From Massilibacteroides sp. (GTDB lineage: Bacteria > Bacteroidota > Bacteroidia > Bacteroidales > Tannerellaceae), in assembly GCA_028708075.1 (NCBI GenBank), contig JAQVZS010000007.1, positions 58,946 through 97,130 of the forward strand: a DNA stretch of 38,185 bases, in the 5' to 3' direction. Both the position numbers and the translations under genes were made by a program. The first letter of the stretch is position 1. The number at the start of each line of letters is the position of its first letter. The notes under the pieces were generated by a model. That model saw nothing but the letters and a program-made list of their open reading frames with translations. It was not told where the DNA came from and searched no databases. Shown here piece by piece: positions 8,564-18,095 of the stretch.

Positions 8564-11500
8564 TTATTGTGCAAGCGAGAACCTGACAGTTACACCATAG
8601 TTTGAATTAGACGTTGGGTAAGAAGTGCTTGAAATTAATGGTTTATTAATTTGTAGATCGTAAAATGCACGAAGCGTTAACGAACGGCTTAAGCTGTAAT
8701 CTGCTGAGAATTGGAGTGTTTTGGCTATATTTCCACTAGTAGGTTGCGTTAATCCGTCTTCAATTTTCCGAATCAAAGATTGCATTTTTCGGTAAGAATA
8801 ATCGAGGCGGACTGTCAAGTCGTTACTGAAGTTTGCTGTTTTTTTCATCTTCAAGACTTTGTTGAACTCTGTTAATTTATAACCAACACCTATGATAATT
8901 TCATTGGTTTGGGCTTCAACTAATTGATATGAAGAAGTATTCAAACTTAAACTACGTGTTTTTCTGTACTCTGCTTTTGTCGTAACATTATTCAACCAGG
9001 TGGCGTCAACTCCTATTAGAGGAGTAAACCCTTCCGAGATTGTGACGGAAGAGATGGAATATGGGGATGAAGGAATACCGTTTACAAATCCTAACATACC
9101 ATTTCCTGCGTCTTCCCATTGTAAAAAAGAGGAGTATGAACCTACACTGTAAGAAGATCGATATTGGTGACTTAATACCATGCTTTTGAAACGCTCTTTG
9201 ATAAAAGGAATGCGAACAAATCCGTCGTAAGTAATTCGCCAATTCGGGCGTAAGTTGGACAAAGACGGAAATGGTGTGAGTCCGATCTTATTTGCGCTTT
9301 GTCCTGTGTAAGCCGCTAGAAATGCAGGAATCAATACATCGGATGAATTGCGGCTGATCTTCGACGGATTGGCATAGATGGTGTTGTCATAACTGTTTTC
9401 TATTCGGGTTGCGATAATTTCACGGTTGGTTCTCAATTGTTCAAATGCTTTAGAAGCATAGCCGTTAGATTGGTTGCCTATACTATGCAAAGCACTTCCG
9501 ATGGTTATTGTGGTCATCGTGAAATTCCCTCCAAAAGTTTCAGGCATTCCGCTTAACATAAATTGTATTTCCGAGCTTCGTGTTTCTACACGATTAGCGT
9601 TTAGATCTATTCTAAACCCAGTAAAAGGTTCCAGATTCGCCCGTATATTTAATGTTGTAGCTCGACTGATCATGGCAGGTGTAATAATCGATTCATTCAT
9701 TACAAGCCATCCTTTTTCTGCGGCTTCATTGATGTAAGAACGTCTTACGTTTCCAAAGGCAAAACCTAACCCCGGAGCCATTCCTTCGGTATAATTTTTT
9801 TGTCCGAAAATATCTCCGATTTCAGGGCGAAATCCCGGTAACATCATACCTTCTGTAATTCCATATTGTATATTGATTTGCCTTACAGCCATGGCCAGGC
9901 GGGCCAGATGTTGAGCAGACTTGAGAGCGAAGTCTTCTGTAGGTGCTGCTCCCGGCTTGATGGTTAGTTTTAGCTGAACCGTGTCTTTATTAAGAATCAT
10001 GACACGAGCGAAGTCAATCGGTTTGAACTTGATAGCATATCCTTTCCCGTCTGATTTTCTTGCACGGATATAAAGTTTTTTGGTAAACATTCCATGCTCC
10101 ACGATTGTTCCGCTGTCCGGATTTAAGGTGACTTCTTTTTCTAATATAACTAGTTTCTTTTTTACATTTCGTTGCGCGTTAGAACGATTATTTCCGAATT
10201 TTTGATTTACTGTTTTTAAAAACTTATTTTTATTATAAAGGCTCAGCAAATTAAATCCACTTTGTATGTCGATTTGACGTTGATTACTGATCGTGTTTCC
10301 AACTTCTGTTTCATCGGTCGAGGTTACGCGTTTCCAATTATACGTTGCATTATAAGACGTAGAACCATTGATCCAGTCCAGTACCGGAATAAATTGGAAT
10401 GGCATATTGTAGGTCGCGGAAAATGTTTGGTCGTATTTCATCGGCGTCCCCAAATCCAAAATACTTTGTATAACGGAATCTTTCCATACTTGATACTGGT
10501 CCGGATTAAGTTTTTTGTTGACCTGTACATATGGTTCTTCAATTTGAGCGTTCGTTCCCGAAGTGAACGACGTGTTCAGATTGTTGGTTAAAGCCCAGGT
10601 AATATTAAACGCTCTGTCCCAATTAAAATTTTGACTGAAAGAAGCTGGGACGTTCGAATTTTCCAGGTTTGTAATATCCCGTAATTGTATTTCGTAATAA
10701 TTACGCGTCATCGCCGTTTGAAAACTGATATTTGATGGTAAATAGTTTATCCCAAATTGTTTAAGGAATCTCGCATATCCTTTGTTTGTCTTTATTTTTT
10801 CGAAAGGACGGTATTGTTTCGCATAAGGGATATAATTATAGGAAAAATTGCCATTGTAATCTTTCGTCGTTTCGTAAATGGTTTCCGGATTTCGGATGTT
10901 ACTTTCCCGGTAAGAATACCCGAAAGAAAAATTGGCGGGGTCGTAAGGCATTGGCGTTTTACTTTTTATGTTTACACGAACATTGTTAAACGCGATACCT
11001 TTTGATGTGGTTACATCTTGTGAAAACGATTTGATGGAATCTTTTTCGGCTTGGGTCGTTGCGTTGTCAAGTACATCCTGCAGTTCGATGTCTTTATCCA
11101 ATGGATTGTATTTAGGTGAGATGACTTCTTTTGAGTAGGCGTAATAGAGAGGAATACTCACTTGCGCTTTTTTCGGGAAAAACTTCCCTAATTCGATGTT
11201 TGTTGCAACATTGAACTGAGTATAGTCATCCATTCTTCTTTCATTTACAGATTGATCCAGAGCACCGAATCCTGCTGTTTCAACTCTGCCGGAAAGATTA
11301 ACAGTTCCGAGATCGGATAAAGTGACGTTCAAATTTGCATTTGCCGCCCAACCACCATCTTCATTATAATCAGTCAGTCGTAATTCATTAACCCATATTT
11401 CTCCACTTTTGCGGTCTTTGGAGTTGTTGCGAACGCCGATCATAATGGTTTTGACTTCTGCCAAACTCGGATTTCCAAGCACGCTGATAATATTGCTTGT

Positions 11501-14500
11501 ATTGTTAGGGTCGTATGCTGAATATGTTTGTTGGTAGCTGACGTTTTCTTTTCCTTCTCTTTTCGCCTTGTTTCGTTTTTGTTTTAAATCTGTCAGGATA
11601 TTTAAGCTAAAGTTGAGCATGTTGTTTTCCGGCCAAACCAGTTCACGATGCGTACTATTATTCGAACTGTAAGAGCCTGATGGTGTTAATTGAAGAGGGA
11701 CTTCATATTCATAATAATTATTTTTGTAGTCGGATCCTAACCGAAGAAAAACAGAGAAGTCACCATTTTGCAGATTAGTCTGATTACCTTCTAAGGCTTC
11801 TGCATGAACAAACAATTGGAGCCTTCTGTATTGACGCAGGTCATAACTCGTGTTTTTGTAAATTGCTCGAGCATCTTGCGAAGCCAAGTCGGTTACCATT
11901 AAAGACAAAGACTGTTCATTTTGCATTTGTAACTGTGGCTGTCCCGGGTCAAACATCCGGCTGATTCCTGGAGGCAGAACATAATTTACCGGTTGTTTAT
12001 TCCCGTTTTCTTCAATGTTAACGGTAGAAACATCTAATGTTCCTTTATTGGTCGGTAAAGTTCCCGATGCATATAGATCTTGTTCGTAACTTCTCCATTC
12101 GCCTCGTACCAACTCGAATTCCCCGAAACGAAGGATGGTCGTTTCTTTAAATCCGGTCATAAACATGCGCATAAAACGAATGGATTTAAAATCCTGAATG
12201 GAACCAACTTTTCGAAGAGGTTGTTTTACGGGGATTTTAAATTGATACCACGTAACTGTGTCTGTGTTACCGTTTGGTAAAGTTACCATTGTTTTTTGTT
12301 TACTGATGATATAATTACTTCCCTCTATCATTTTTTCAGGACGTAATTCTACTTTATACTGAAAATATTTTTCGTTTTCATTTAGCGTATTGTCCTGATT
12401 CAAATCTTCTACATCCGGTAATGTTTTAGCAGCAGAATTATATTTCCCCGTACTTTCAGCAGAATTACCTTCTGTTCCGTTATATCGTTTGTAGCGAGTT
12501 AGTATGTCAGCTTCAATAGAATCATAATAAGAACTCCGGTAATAACTATATGTGTCTCCCGCCGGGTCGTTGACGGGCGAGAACGGATCGTCAACCATTT
12601 TGTTCCATACATCACCGGATAATTTTGTTTTTAACTTTTCCAAGTAGTCAGCATAAGCACCGTATGTTTTTTCTTCTTCGGAAGACAATCCGTTTAATCC
12701 GACGTCTTGTTTTTCGCGGGCTCCGGCAGTATTGTCAAAAGCATAAACCGTACTTTGTATGCGGGGGACTTTTCCCCAAACCGTGAAATCTACCGTGGTA
12801 GTGTCTCCGTCAATGGGTAGTCCATTTTCAAAAAATTTCTTTTCGTCTTTCAGTATATCTTCCGAAATATCTCCCAAGTTAAAATAAAGATCACCACCGT
12901 CGGCCGTTTTGTCATAAATAAAGGGATCCATCATCCAGAATTCAATATATTCGATGTTGGCCGTTTCAAAATCGCTTTGCTCTATTTTACGCATAATTCC
13001 TCCCCATCGTTTTTCGGGATTCTGTAATGATCCGTCTGGGTTGATCATGTCCCCATCCAGATTATAAGGGCCTCTCTCTGTTGGATAGTAAGCCAAATTC
13101 AGAACCGACAGTGTATTGTCCGAATAGACTCCCTGATCCTTGTTCGGGTAAAGTTCCGTTACTTTTACTCCACGCATATAGTGATTTGAACGCATATCGT
13201 CGTTCATGTACGAAGGTCTCAATGATGAATTCTCTCGAGTGAAGATTCCATCAATATAGTACCATGCGAATAAGGCTCTGTTTTTACCGTATTCAATATC
13301 ATTTGTCCTTCCGGATTCGGGGAATAGTTCGATATCGGACAATCCATCAGTCGCACCACTTGGAACGCTGGCTAATGTCCAAGCGTAAGGATTTAACAAG
13401 TCGAATCCGCTTTGTGTAGATTCGAAATCGTCCAAATAAGAATATCCTCCTGTGTTTTTGTTTTCGTAATGTCCGGCAATCAAATTTGCAAATTCCGCGT
13501 TGAGAGAGATTTGACTGGGTTGTGTAAGCGTTAGTAACGGCAGTTTATCCACTAAGTTTGTCAGCCATTGGCTTTCTGTTCGATAAGACATATTAAGTCC
13601 CCAAAGTGTGTTTTTTATCGATTCGTCACCAAAAGCGGTTTTGGTTGTTAAAGGCATTTCCGATAAGTGCATAATTGTTCCGCCGAGCGTCAGGTTCTTA
13701 CTCACTTCATAGCTTAGATCTAACCCCATCATCGTTTTTCGTTGCGTGTTATACATTCCCTGATCTTCCAAGCTCACGCTTATGGAACTTCCACTGGAAA
13801 TAATCGCTTCGTTTAGAATGGTTACGCGTCCCGAAGTGTAATCAACTGTGTAGTCTACATTTTCAGTTAATAAAACGCCTCCCGCCGTAACCTGTACCGA
13901 ACCTCTTGGAACGTTACTTGCGCCAAGGTCTATTTCGGCGGCAGAAGAAGCTTTGTACTCCCCTCGCAGAATAAATTTGTTTTTTTCGGCAATCTGACTT
14001 GCTGCTGTTAAAGTCGTGTCGTATAATTCCTGAAATACATATTTGTCGGCTATTACATCATTGTTTATTTTTTTTCTTAAATACGATCCGAACGGTTCTA
14101 CAACGGGAAAAATGATTCTTCCATTTTCAGCAAGTACGGTATATCCTTCCAAAAAATCGTAAAAACCGTCTGGATAAGGTTGGTTCTGCGAATTTAGACG
14201 ATCCAGTTTCATAACACGTAAGAGAATAGAATCTTTGATTGCTCCTTCTGAAAGATAATTTAGGTAAGTTCCTGTTGTGTCACTTTGATATAAAATGTTC
14301 AAACTGAATTTTTCTTTCTGTATGGAATAAGCACCCAGGGAATAAACGTTTTTCATCATTAAATCCCAAAACGGCATAGAAGGAGACATGTTTGTTCCTT
14401 TCAATAGTTTTACATATAAACTCCCCGTAGTATTTTCTGCGTCATCCGAAGAAAATTCGCCCACTTGATATGTTTTCCCGTTATACGTATATTCGTAGGC

Positions 14501-15904
14501 TACTGCTAAAACTTCATCCGATTGAAGTTGAGACTTTAGTGATATATATCCTAAATATTTATTATAACTATATTCCGAATCTTCCAGTCGACGTGCACTT
14601 TCGATTTTTTCGTAATCAACACCACCATCGATAAAGCCCGCGAAGGTTTGGGTTACCTTGCTGATGCTTCGTGCATCCGAATAGTTGTTGACAATCGTTT
14701 CATAGAGCGTATTAGCATCGTTACGTGAGTTTTCATTTCCTCCCTTTGATATAAATTGAGGATTTGAAATGTGTTTGCTTTCCGCTAGATCAGAGAATGC
14801 GACAATATTGCGGGCTTGATCGTAATTACTCCGTTTGTTGGTTATCCAGACTTCTATACGATTGATAAGTATGCCGGAACGGACGTTTGGAGCCTGGTTC
14901 GAATAATTATCGTACGTATCCCTGAAGAAATGTGAGAGAAAAAAATGTCGGTTTTCGTCATATGCATCAGCTTTTATTTCGAATTCCTGTGTCTGAACAC
15001 CGCCACGCGAATTTACAGTTTTAGACTGAGATTCCTGTTGTGCTAATAATGCATTGACTCTTAATTTTCCAAACTGAAGGTCTGCTTTCATCCCGAATAA
15101 GGCTGCGCCACCGTTGATAAGTGAATTACCGGTTGTCATGCTGACATTACCGGCTTCCAACGATTTAATGATTTCATCTTCCTCCCCAGTATAAGCTAAT
15201 TTCAACTTTTTTGAATCGAAGTCAAAAGAGGTTTCCGTATTGTAGTTCATGCCGAAATTAATCTTTGTTCCGACATTTGCCTGTACATTGAGTTGAACAG
15301 TTTCGTCAAAGTTAAAGAATGTCCGTGTTCGGGCTCGCTCCGGTAAAGATGGGTTTTGTGTGGAATTGCGTTTTAATCCCAGTGTGATATCTGCACTACC
15401 CTGCGTTTTTACGCGTACTCCTCCCGGCCCAAATATTCGTTCACCTATTCCCAGATCGAATTGCATATCGGTCAGGTTCAACTCTTTTTCCGCTTCTTTT
15501 CGGAATTCTTCTTCGTTGCGTTGACGGAAGTAAGAACGAAGCGATTCCTGCATACTGTAATTTTGATACTCTTCCGGCGTAAGTGTCATCGGAGTTCCCA
15601 GTTCCATATCACCCAATCGGGTACGAACGATATAAGTTCCCGATTTAAGATCGTATTCAATAGTAGTTTTTATATTTTCCGGATTTTTGAGGTCGGCAGG
15701 CGATTTTTTGCGTAAATCATCGTATTCCTGGGGTGTTGTTTTAGATACCGGATAACGGGAAGGAATTGTATCTTCTTGTTCCGATAAATAGACTTCGGGT
15801 GATGAGAGTGAATTAGCTAAAAAATCAGCATTCAGGGAGTACATACTCACCCCTAACGACAAGAATATCAGCCATAGAAAATATTTTAAAAAATTATGCT
15901 TCAT
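8564..15904 (-). CDS. sprA: Cell-surface protein SprA (Sov), T9SS outer-membrane translocon
   Basis: This 2446-residue outer-membrane protein is by far the largest gene here. SprA (Sov in Porphyromonas) forms the giant beta-barrel pore of the type IX secretion system. The sequence shows a signal peptide (MKHNFLKYFLWLIFLSLGVSMYSLNA) and long alternating aromatic/polar strands through the whole protein. SprA-type segments include FGPGGVRVKTQGSADITLG, FDETVQLNVQANVGTKI, YLDDFESTQSG and, near the end, FSADYSLSRSLTLRAFYDLQ. The length fits the family (about 2300-2500) and no frame break is present. The last residue is Gln after an aromatic/hydrophobic beta strand, as expected for an outer-membrane barrel. 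It starts 39 bp after ruvA, an adjacency known in Bacteroidota, and is probably read from a promoter before ruvA. Confidence 0.97.
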   Translation of the reverse strand: MKHNFLKYFLWLIFLSLGVSMYSLNADFLANSLSSPEVYLSEQEDTIPSRYPVSKTTPQEYDDLRKKSPADLKNPENIKTTIEYDLKSGTYIVRTRLGDMELGTPMTLTPEEYQNYSMQESLRSYFRQRNEEEFRKEAEKELNLTDMQFDLGIGERIFGPGGVRVKTQGSADITLGLKRNSTQNPSLPERARTRTFFNFDETVQLNVQANVGTKINFGMNYNTETSFDFDSKKLKLAYTGEEDEIIKSLEAGNVSMTTGNSLINGGAALFGMKADLQFGKLRVNALLAQQESQSKTVNSRGGVQTQEFEIKADAYDENRHFFLSHFFRDTYDNYSNQAPNVRSGILINRIEVWITNKRSNYDQARNIVAFSDLAESKHISNPQFISKGGNENSRNDANTLYETIVNNYSDARSISKVTQTFAGFIDGGVDYEKIESARRLEDSEYSYNKYLGYISLKSQLQSDEVLAVAYEYTYNGKTYQVGEFSSDDAENTTGSLYVKLLKGTNMSPSMPFWDLMMKNVYSLGAYSIQKEKFSLNILYQSDTTGTYLNYLSEGAIKDSILLRVMKLDRLNSQNQPYPDGFYDFLEGYTVLAENGRIIFPVVEPFGSYLRKKINNDVIADKYVFQELYDTTLTAASQIAEKNKFILRGEYKASSAAEIDLGASNVPRGSVQVTAGGVLLTENVDYTVDYTSGRVTILNEAIISSGSSISVSLEDQGMYNTQRKTMMGLDLSYEVSKNLTLGGTIMHLSEMPLTTKTAFGDESIKNTLWGLNMSYRTESQWLTNLVDKLPLLTLTQPSQISLNAEFANLIAGHYENKNTGGYSYLDDFESTQSGFDLLNPYAWTLASVPSGATDGLSDIELFPESGRTNDIEYGKNRALFAWYYIDGIFTRENSSLRPSYMNDDMRSNHYMRGVKVTELYPNKDQGVYSDNTLSVLNLAYYPTERGPYNLDGDMINPDGSLQNPEKRWGGIMRKIEQSDFETANIEYIEFWMMDPFIYDKTADGGDLYFNLGDISEDILKDEKKFFENGLPIDGDTTTVDFTVWGKVPRIQSTVYAFDNTAGAREKQDVGLNGLSSEEEKTYGAYADYLEKLKTKLSGDVWNKMVDDPFSPVNDPAGDTYSYYRSSYYDSIEADILTRYKRYNGTEGNSAESTGKYNSAAKTLPDVEDLNQDNTLNENEKYFQYKVELRPEKMIEGSNYIISKQKTMVTLPNGNTDTVTWYQFKIPVKQPLRKVGSIQDFKSIRFMRMFMTGFKETTILRFGEFELVRGEWRSYEQDLYASGTLPTNKGTLDVSTVNIEENGNKQPVNYVLPPGISRMFDPGQPQLQMQNEQSLSLMVTDLASQDARAIYKNTSYDLRQYRRLQLFVHAEALEGNQTNLQNGDFSVFLRLGSDYKNNYYEYEVPLQLTPSGSYSSNNSTHRELVWPENNMLNFSLNILTDLKQKRNKAKREGKENVSYQQTYSAYDPNNTSNIISVLGNPSLAEVKTIMIGVRNNSKDRKSGEIWVNELRLTDYNEDGGWAANANLNVTLSDLGTVNLSGRVETAGFGALDQSVNERRMDDYTQFNVATNIELGKFFPKKAQVSIPLYYAYSKEVISPKYNPLDKDIELQDVLDNATTQAEKDSIKSFSQDVTTSKGIAFNNVRVNIKSKTPMPYDPANFSFGYSYRESNIRNPETIYETTKDYNGNFSYNYIPYAKQYRPFEKIKTNKGYARFLKQFGINYLPSNISFQTAMTRNYYEIQLRDITNLENSNVPASFSQNFNWDRAFNITWALTNNLNTSFTSGTNAQIEEPYVQVNKKLNPDQYQVWKDSVIQSILDLGTPMKYDQTFSATYNMPFQFIPVLDWINGSTSYNATYNWKRVTSTDETEVGNTISNQRQIDIQSGFNLLSLYNKNKFLKTVNQKFGNNRSNAQRNVKKKLVILEKEVTLNPDSGTIVEHGMFTKKLYIRARKSDGKGYAIKFKPIDFARVMILNKDTVQLKLTIKPGAAPTEDFALKSAQHLARLAMAVRQINIQYGITEGMMLPGFRPEIGDIFGQKNYTEGMAPGLGFAFGNVRRSYINEAAEKGWLVMNESIITPAMISRATTLNIRANLEPFTGFRIDLNANRVETRSSEIQFMLSGMPETFGGNFTMTTITIGSALHSIGNQSNGYASKAFEQLRTNREIIATRIENSYDNTIYANPSKISRNSSDVLIPAFLAAYTGQSANKIGLTPFPSLSNLRPNWRITYDGFVRIPFIKERFKSMVLSHQYRSSYSVGSYSSFLQWEDAGNGMLGFVNGIPSSPYSISSVTISEGFTPLIGVDATWLNNVTTKAEYRKTRSLSLNTSSYQLVEAQTNEIIIGVGYKLTEFNKVLKMKKTANFSNDLTVRLDYSYRKMQSLIRKIEDGLTQPTSGNIAKTLQFSADYSLSRSLTLRAFYDLQINKPLISSTSYPTSNSNYGVTVRFSLAQ

Positions 15905-15943
15905 TACTCTTTAACCATCCAATCCTTTTTGTGCTAAGAGATT

Positions 15944-16537
15944 TTACAGCATTCGCAATGCAGTTTTTATCACTTGTTCGACCGATGCTCCGGGAGAATC
16001 TTTCAGTATAGCGCCAACTGTTTTCTGTGAAGATGTCTTCTGAAATCCCAGCATAGTAAGAGCAGCAATAGCTTCTTCTGCGATTGTTCCACTATTATTT
16101 ATCCCCGGGCTTTGCAAATTTTCATCTGTGATAACAGCTGTTTTTACTCTATTTTTCAAGTCGACTAAAATACGTTGAGCTGTCTTTGAACCAATCCCTT
16201 TAACGGAAGTGAGAGCCGCTTCATTTTTGCTTGCAATCGTTAGAATTAGTTCGTTTGGTGTAAAAGAGGAAAGAATCATCCTTGCTGTATTGGGCCCAAC
16301 TCCCGAAACTGTAATTAACATGAGGAATAATTCTCGTTCCATTTTTTCGGAAAAACCGAATAATAAATGAGCATCTTCCCGAATTATTTCATAAATATAA
16401 ATCAATCCGTTCCTTTTTCCGTTATAGGCGCTGTATGTGTTTAGTGAAATATTTAATTCATAACCTATTCCACTACATTCTACAATCATACGCGCGGGAG
16501 TTAATTCAACAATTTCACCCTTTATATATTCGATCAT
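15944..16537 (-). CDS. ruvA: Holliday junction branch-migration protein RuvA
   Basis: RuvA tetramers bind Holliday junctions and load the RuvB motor. Domain I is an OB-fold (MIEYIKGEIVELTPARMIVEC, residues 1-65). Domain II carries two helix-hairpin-helix motifs (LITVSGVGPNTARMIL near 72-87 and LTSVKGIGSKTAQRIL near 108-123). Domain III, the RuvB-binding tail, is about 145-197 (EEAIAALTMLGFQK). Length 197 is normal. ruvB and ruvC are not in the window. The downstream partner is sprA. Confidence 0.96.
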   Translation of the reverse strand: MIEYIKGEIVELTPARMIVECSGIGYELNISLNTYSAYNGKRNGLIYIYEIIREDAHLLFGFSEKMERELFLMLITVSGVGPNTARMILSSFTPNELILTIASKNEAALTSVKGIGSKTAQRILVDLKNRVKTAVITDENLQSPGINNSGTIAEEAIAALTMLGFQKTSSQKTVGAILKDSPGASVEQVIKTALRML

Positions 16538-16572
16538 TTTTTCTGTTCATTTAAATCCGTATTAATTATAAC

Positions 16573-16595
16573 GAAAAAAATACGAAAAGCGTATG
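16573..16595 (-). terminator. Weak hairpin plus T-run in the trkH-ruvA gap
   Basis: Arms 16580-16584 and 16590-16594 (ATACG/CGTAT) pair around a 5-nt loop, and on the minus strand a run of seven T follows. The stem is only 5 bp, so it is a weak candidate for ending the dxs-trkA-trkH transcript before ruvA. Confidence 0.35.
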
Positions 16596-16627
16596 TGGAA
16601 GTGGAATTACTTTTATAATTCTCCAGG

Positions 16628-18079
16628 CTACTGTTTCCAGAAGCCAGGTGTCAGAATCGTTAAAACTGTGAAGATTTCCAGACGTCCCACCATCATGAGA
16701 AATCCTAGATACCATTTCGCTATTTCCGGGATCTCCGAATAATTATTAATAGGACCTAAATTGCCTAATGCTGGGCCGATATTTCCTATGCAAGATACGG
16801 TAGCGCCGATTGATTCTTCGAATCCTATTCCTGAAAACGAGAGAAACAAACAACTTATAATAATTAGTGCTAAATAGGCAAAAGTAAAAGCCATTATACG
16901 ATATACAAGATCACTTGAAATGGGTCTTCCATTAATTCTTACCGGAATAACGGCATGTGGATGTGTCTGTTTTTTAAACACATTGGATAAATTTTTGGTC
17001 AATATGACGAAACGGGACATTTTTAACCCTCCACTTGTTGACCCGGCACAACCTGCTATAAACATTATAACCAATGCAATAAACCAGACGAATGGTCCCC
17101 ACTTGATATAGTTATCTGTTGTATATCCTGTACTTGAAATTAATGTTACGACTTGAAAAATAGCGGTGCGTATTGCATGTTCCCCTTCTGCATAATGATT
17201 AAAAAAGATCCATCCTGCCAGAACAGCGGAAGTTGTGATAACAAATCCTGTAAACCAACGGAATTCTTCGTCTTTAAAAAGTTTTTTAAAATCTCCTTTA
17301 AAACAAAAGTAAATAAGAGTCATGTTTACTGAACCAAGAAACATGGCAATAATCGAAACATATTCGATGTAAGCCGAATTCCAATAGGCAAGACTGGTGT
17401 TTTTAGTGGAATATCCTCCTGTAGAGATTGAAGTAAATGCATGATTGATTGCGTCGAAGAAGTCCATTGGACCGGCAAGGAATAGCAAGAAAATACAAAG
17501 TGTAAGTAACGCATAAACTCCCCATATCCTTTTTGCTACTTGGGTAATACGAGGAAGAAAACGTTCATGGGTAATACCTGTTGTTTCCGCTTCAAACATT
17601 TGAGATGTACATCCACCGAAAACGGGAAGTATAGCTACGGTGAAGACAACGACACCAATGCCACCTTGCCATTGCGTTAGGCTGCGCCAGAATAAAAGTC
17701 CTTTTGGTAACGCTTCTATGTCGGTTATAATTGACGCTCCTGTTGTCGTAAATCCAGAAATTGTTTCGAAATAGGCGTCGACCAACGAATCAACATAACC
17801 ACCGATATAATAAGGAAGCATGCCGAGGAAAGAGAGTAGTAACCACGTCAATGTAACGATCAACATTCCTTCTCTTCGTCCGTTTCCCGAATCTTTGGCT
17901 TTTTGTCCGACTAAGGTAAAAAGAATTCCTGTCGATAACATGATTAGAGAGGAAATCAACAAAGGCATAAAGTCGTTCCCCTGATAAAGATAAGCGACCA
18001 CGACAGCCGAAGACATAAATAACGATTCGAGGATAAATAAGATACCTAGAACCTTGATGACAAAACGTATATTGGGCAT
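16628..18079 (-). CDS. trkH: Trk potassium uptake membrane subunit TrkH
   Basis: TrkH is the membrane pore of the Trk/Ktr K+ uptake system, gated by TrkA. The four pore-loop signatures are visible in order: SGFTTTGAS, STGGYSTKN, SSTGYTTDN and CIGNIGPALG, each supplying the selectivity-filter glycine. About ten hydrophobic segments fit the M1-P-M2 fourfold repeat with two extra N-terminal helices. The 483-residue length is typical. It lies 16 bp after trkA on the same strand, giving a complete two-component transporter. The cotranscription with dxs looks like a positional association and not a functional one. Confidence 0.95.
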   Translation of the reverse strand: MPNIRFVIKVLGILFILESLFMSSAVVVAYLYQGNDFMPLLISSLIMLSTGILFTLVGQKAKDSGNGRREGMLIVTLTWLLLSFLGMLPYYIGGYVDSLVDAYFETISGFTTTGASIITDIEALPKGLLFWRSLTQWQGGIGVVVFTVAILPVFGGCTSQMFEAETTGITHERFLPRITQVAKRIWGVYALLTLCIFLLFLAGPMDFFDAINHAFTSISTGGYSTKNTSLAYWNSAYIEYVSIIAMFLGSVNMTLIYFCFKGDFKKLFKDEEFRWFTGFVITTSAVLAGWIFFNHYAEGEHAIRTAIFQVVTLISSTGYTTDNYIKWGPFVWFIALVIMFIAGCAGSTSGGLKMSRFVILTKNLSNVFKKQTHPHAVIPVRINGRPISSDLVYRIMAFTFAYLALIIISCLFLSFSGIGFEESIGATVSCIGNIGPALGNLGPINNYSEIPEIAKWYLGFLMMVGRLEIFTVLTILTPGFWKQ

Positions 18080-18095
18080 AGACTTATACAGACAG

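Noticed and set aside
9006-15715. Several long open frames opposite or within sprA
   Set aside because: They lie in other frames of a single uninterrupted 2446-residue gene, have no recognisable domains and no start context.
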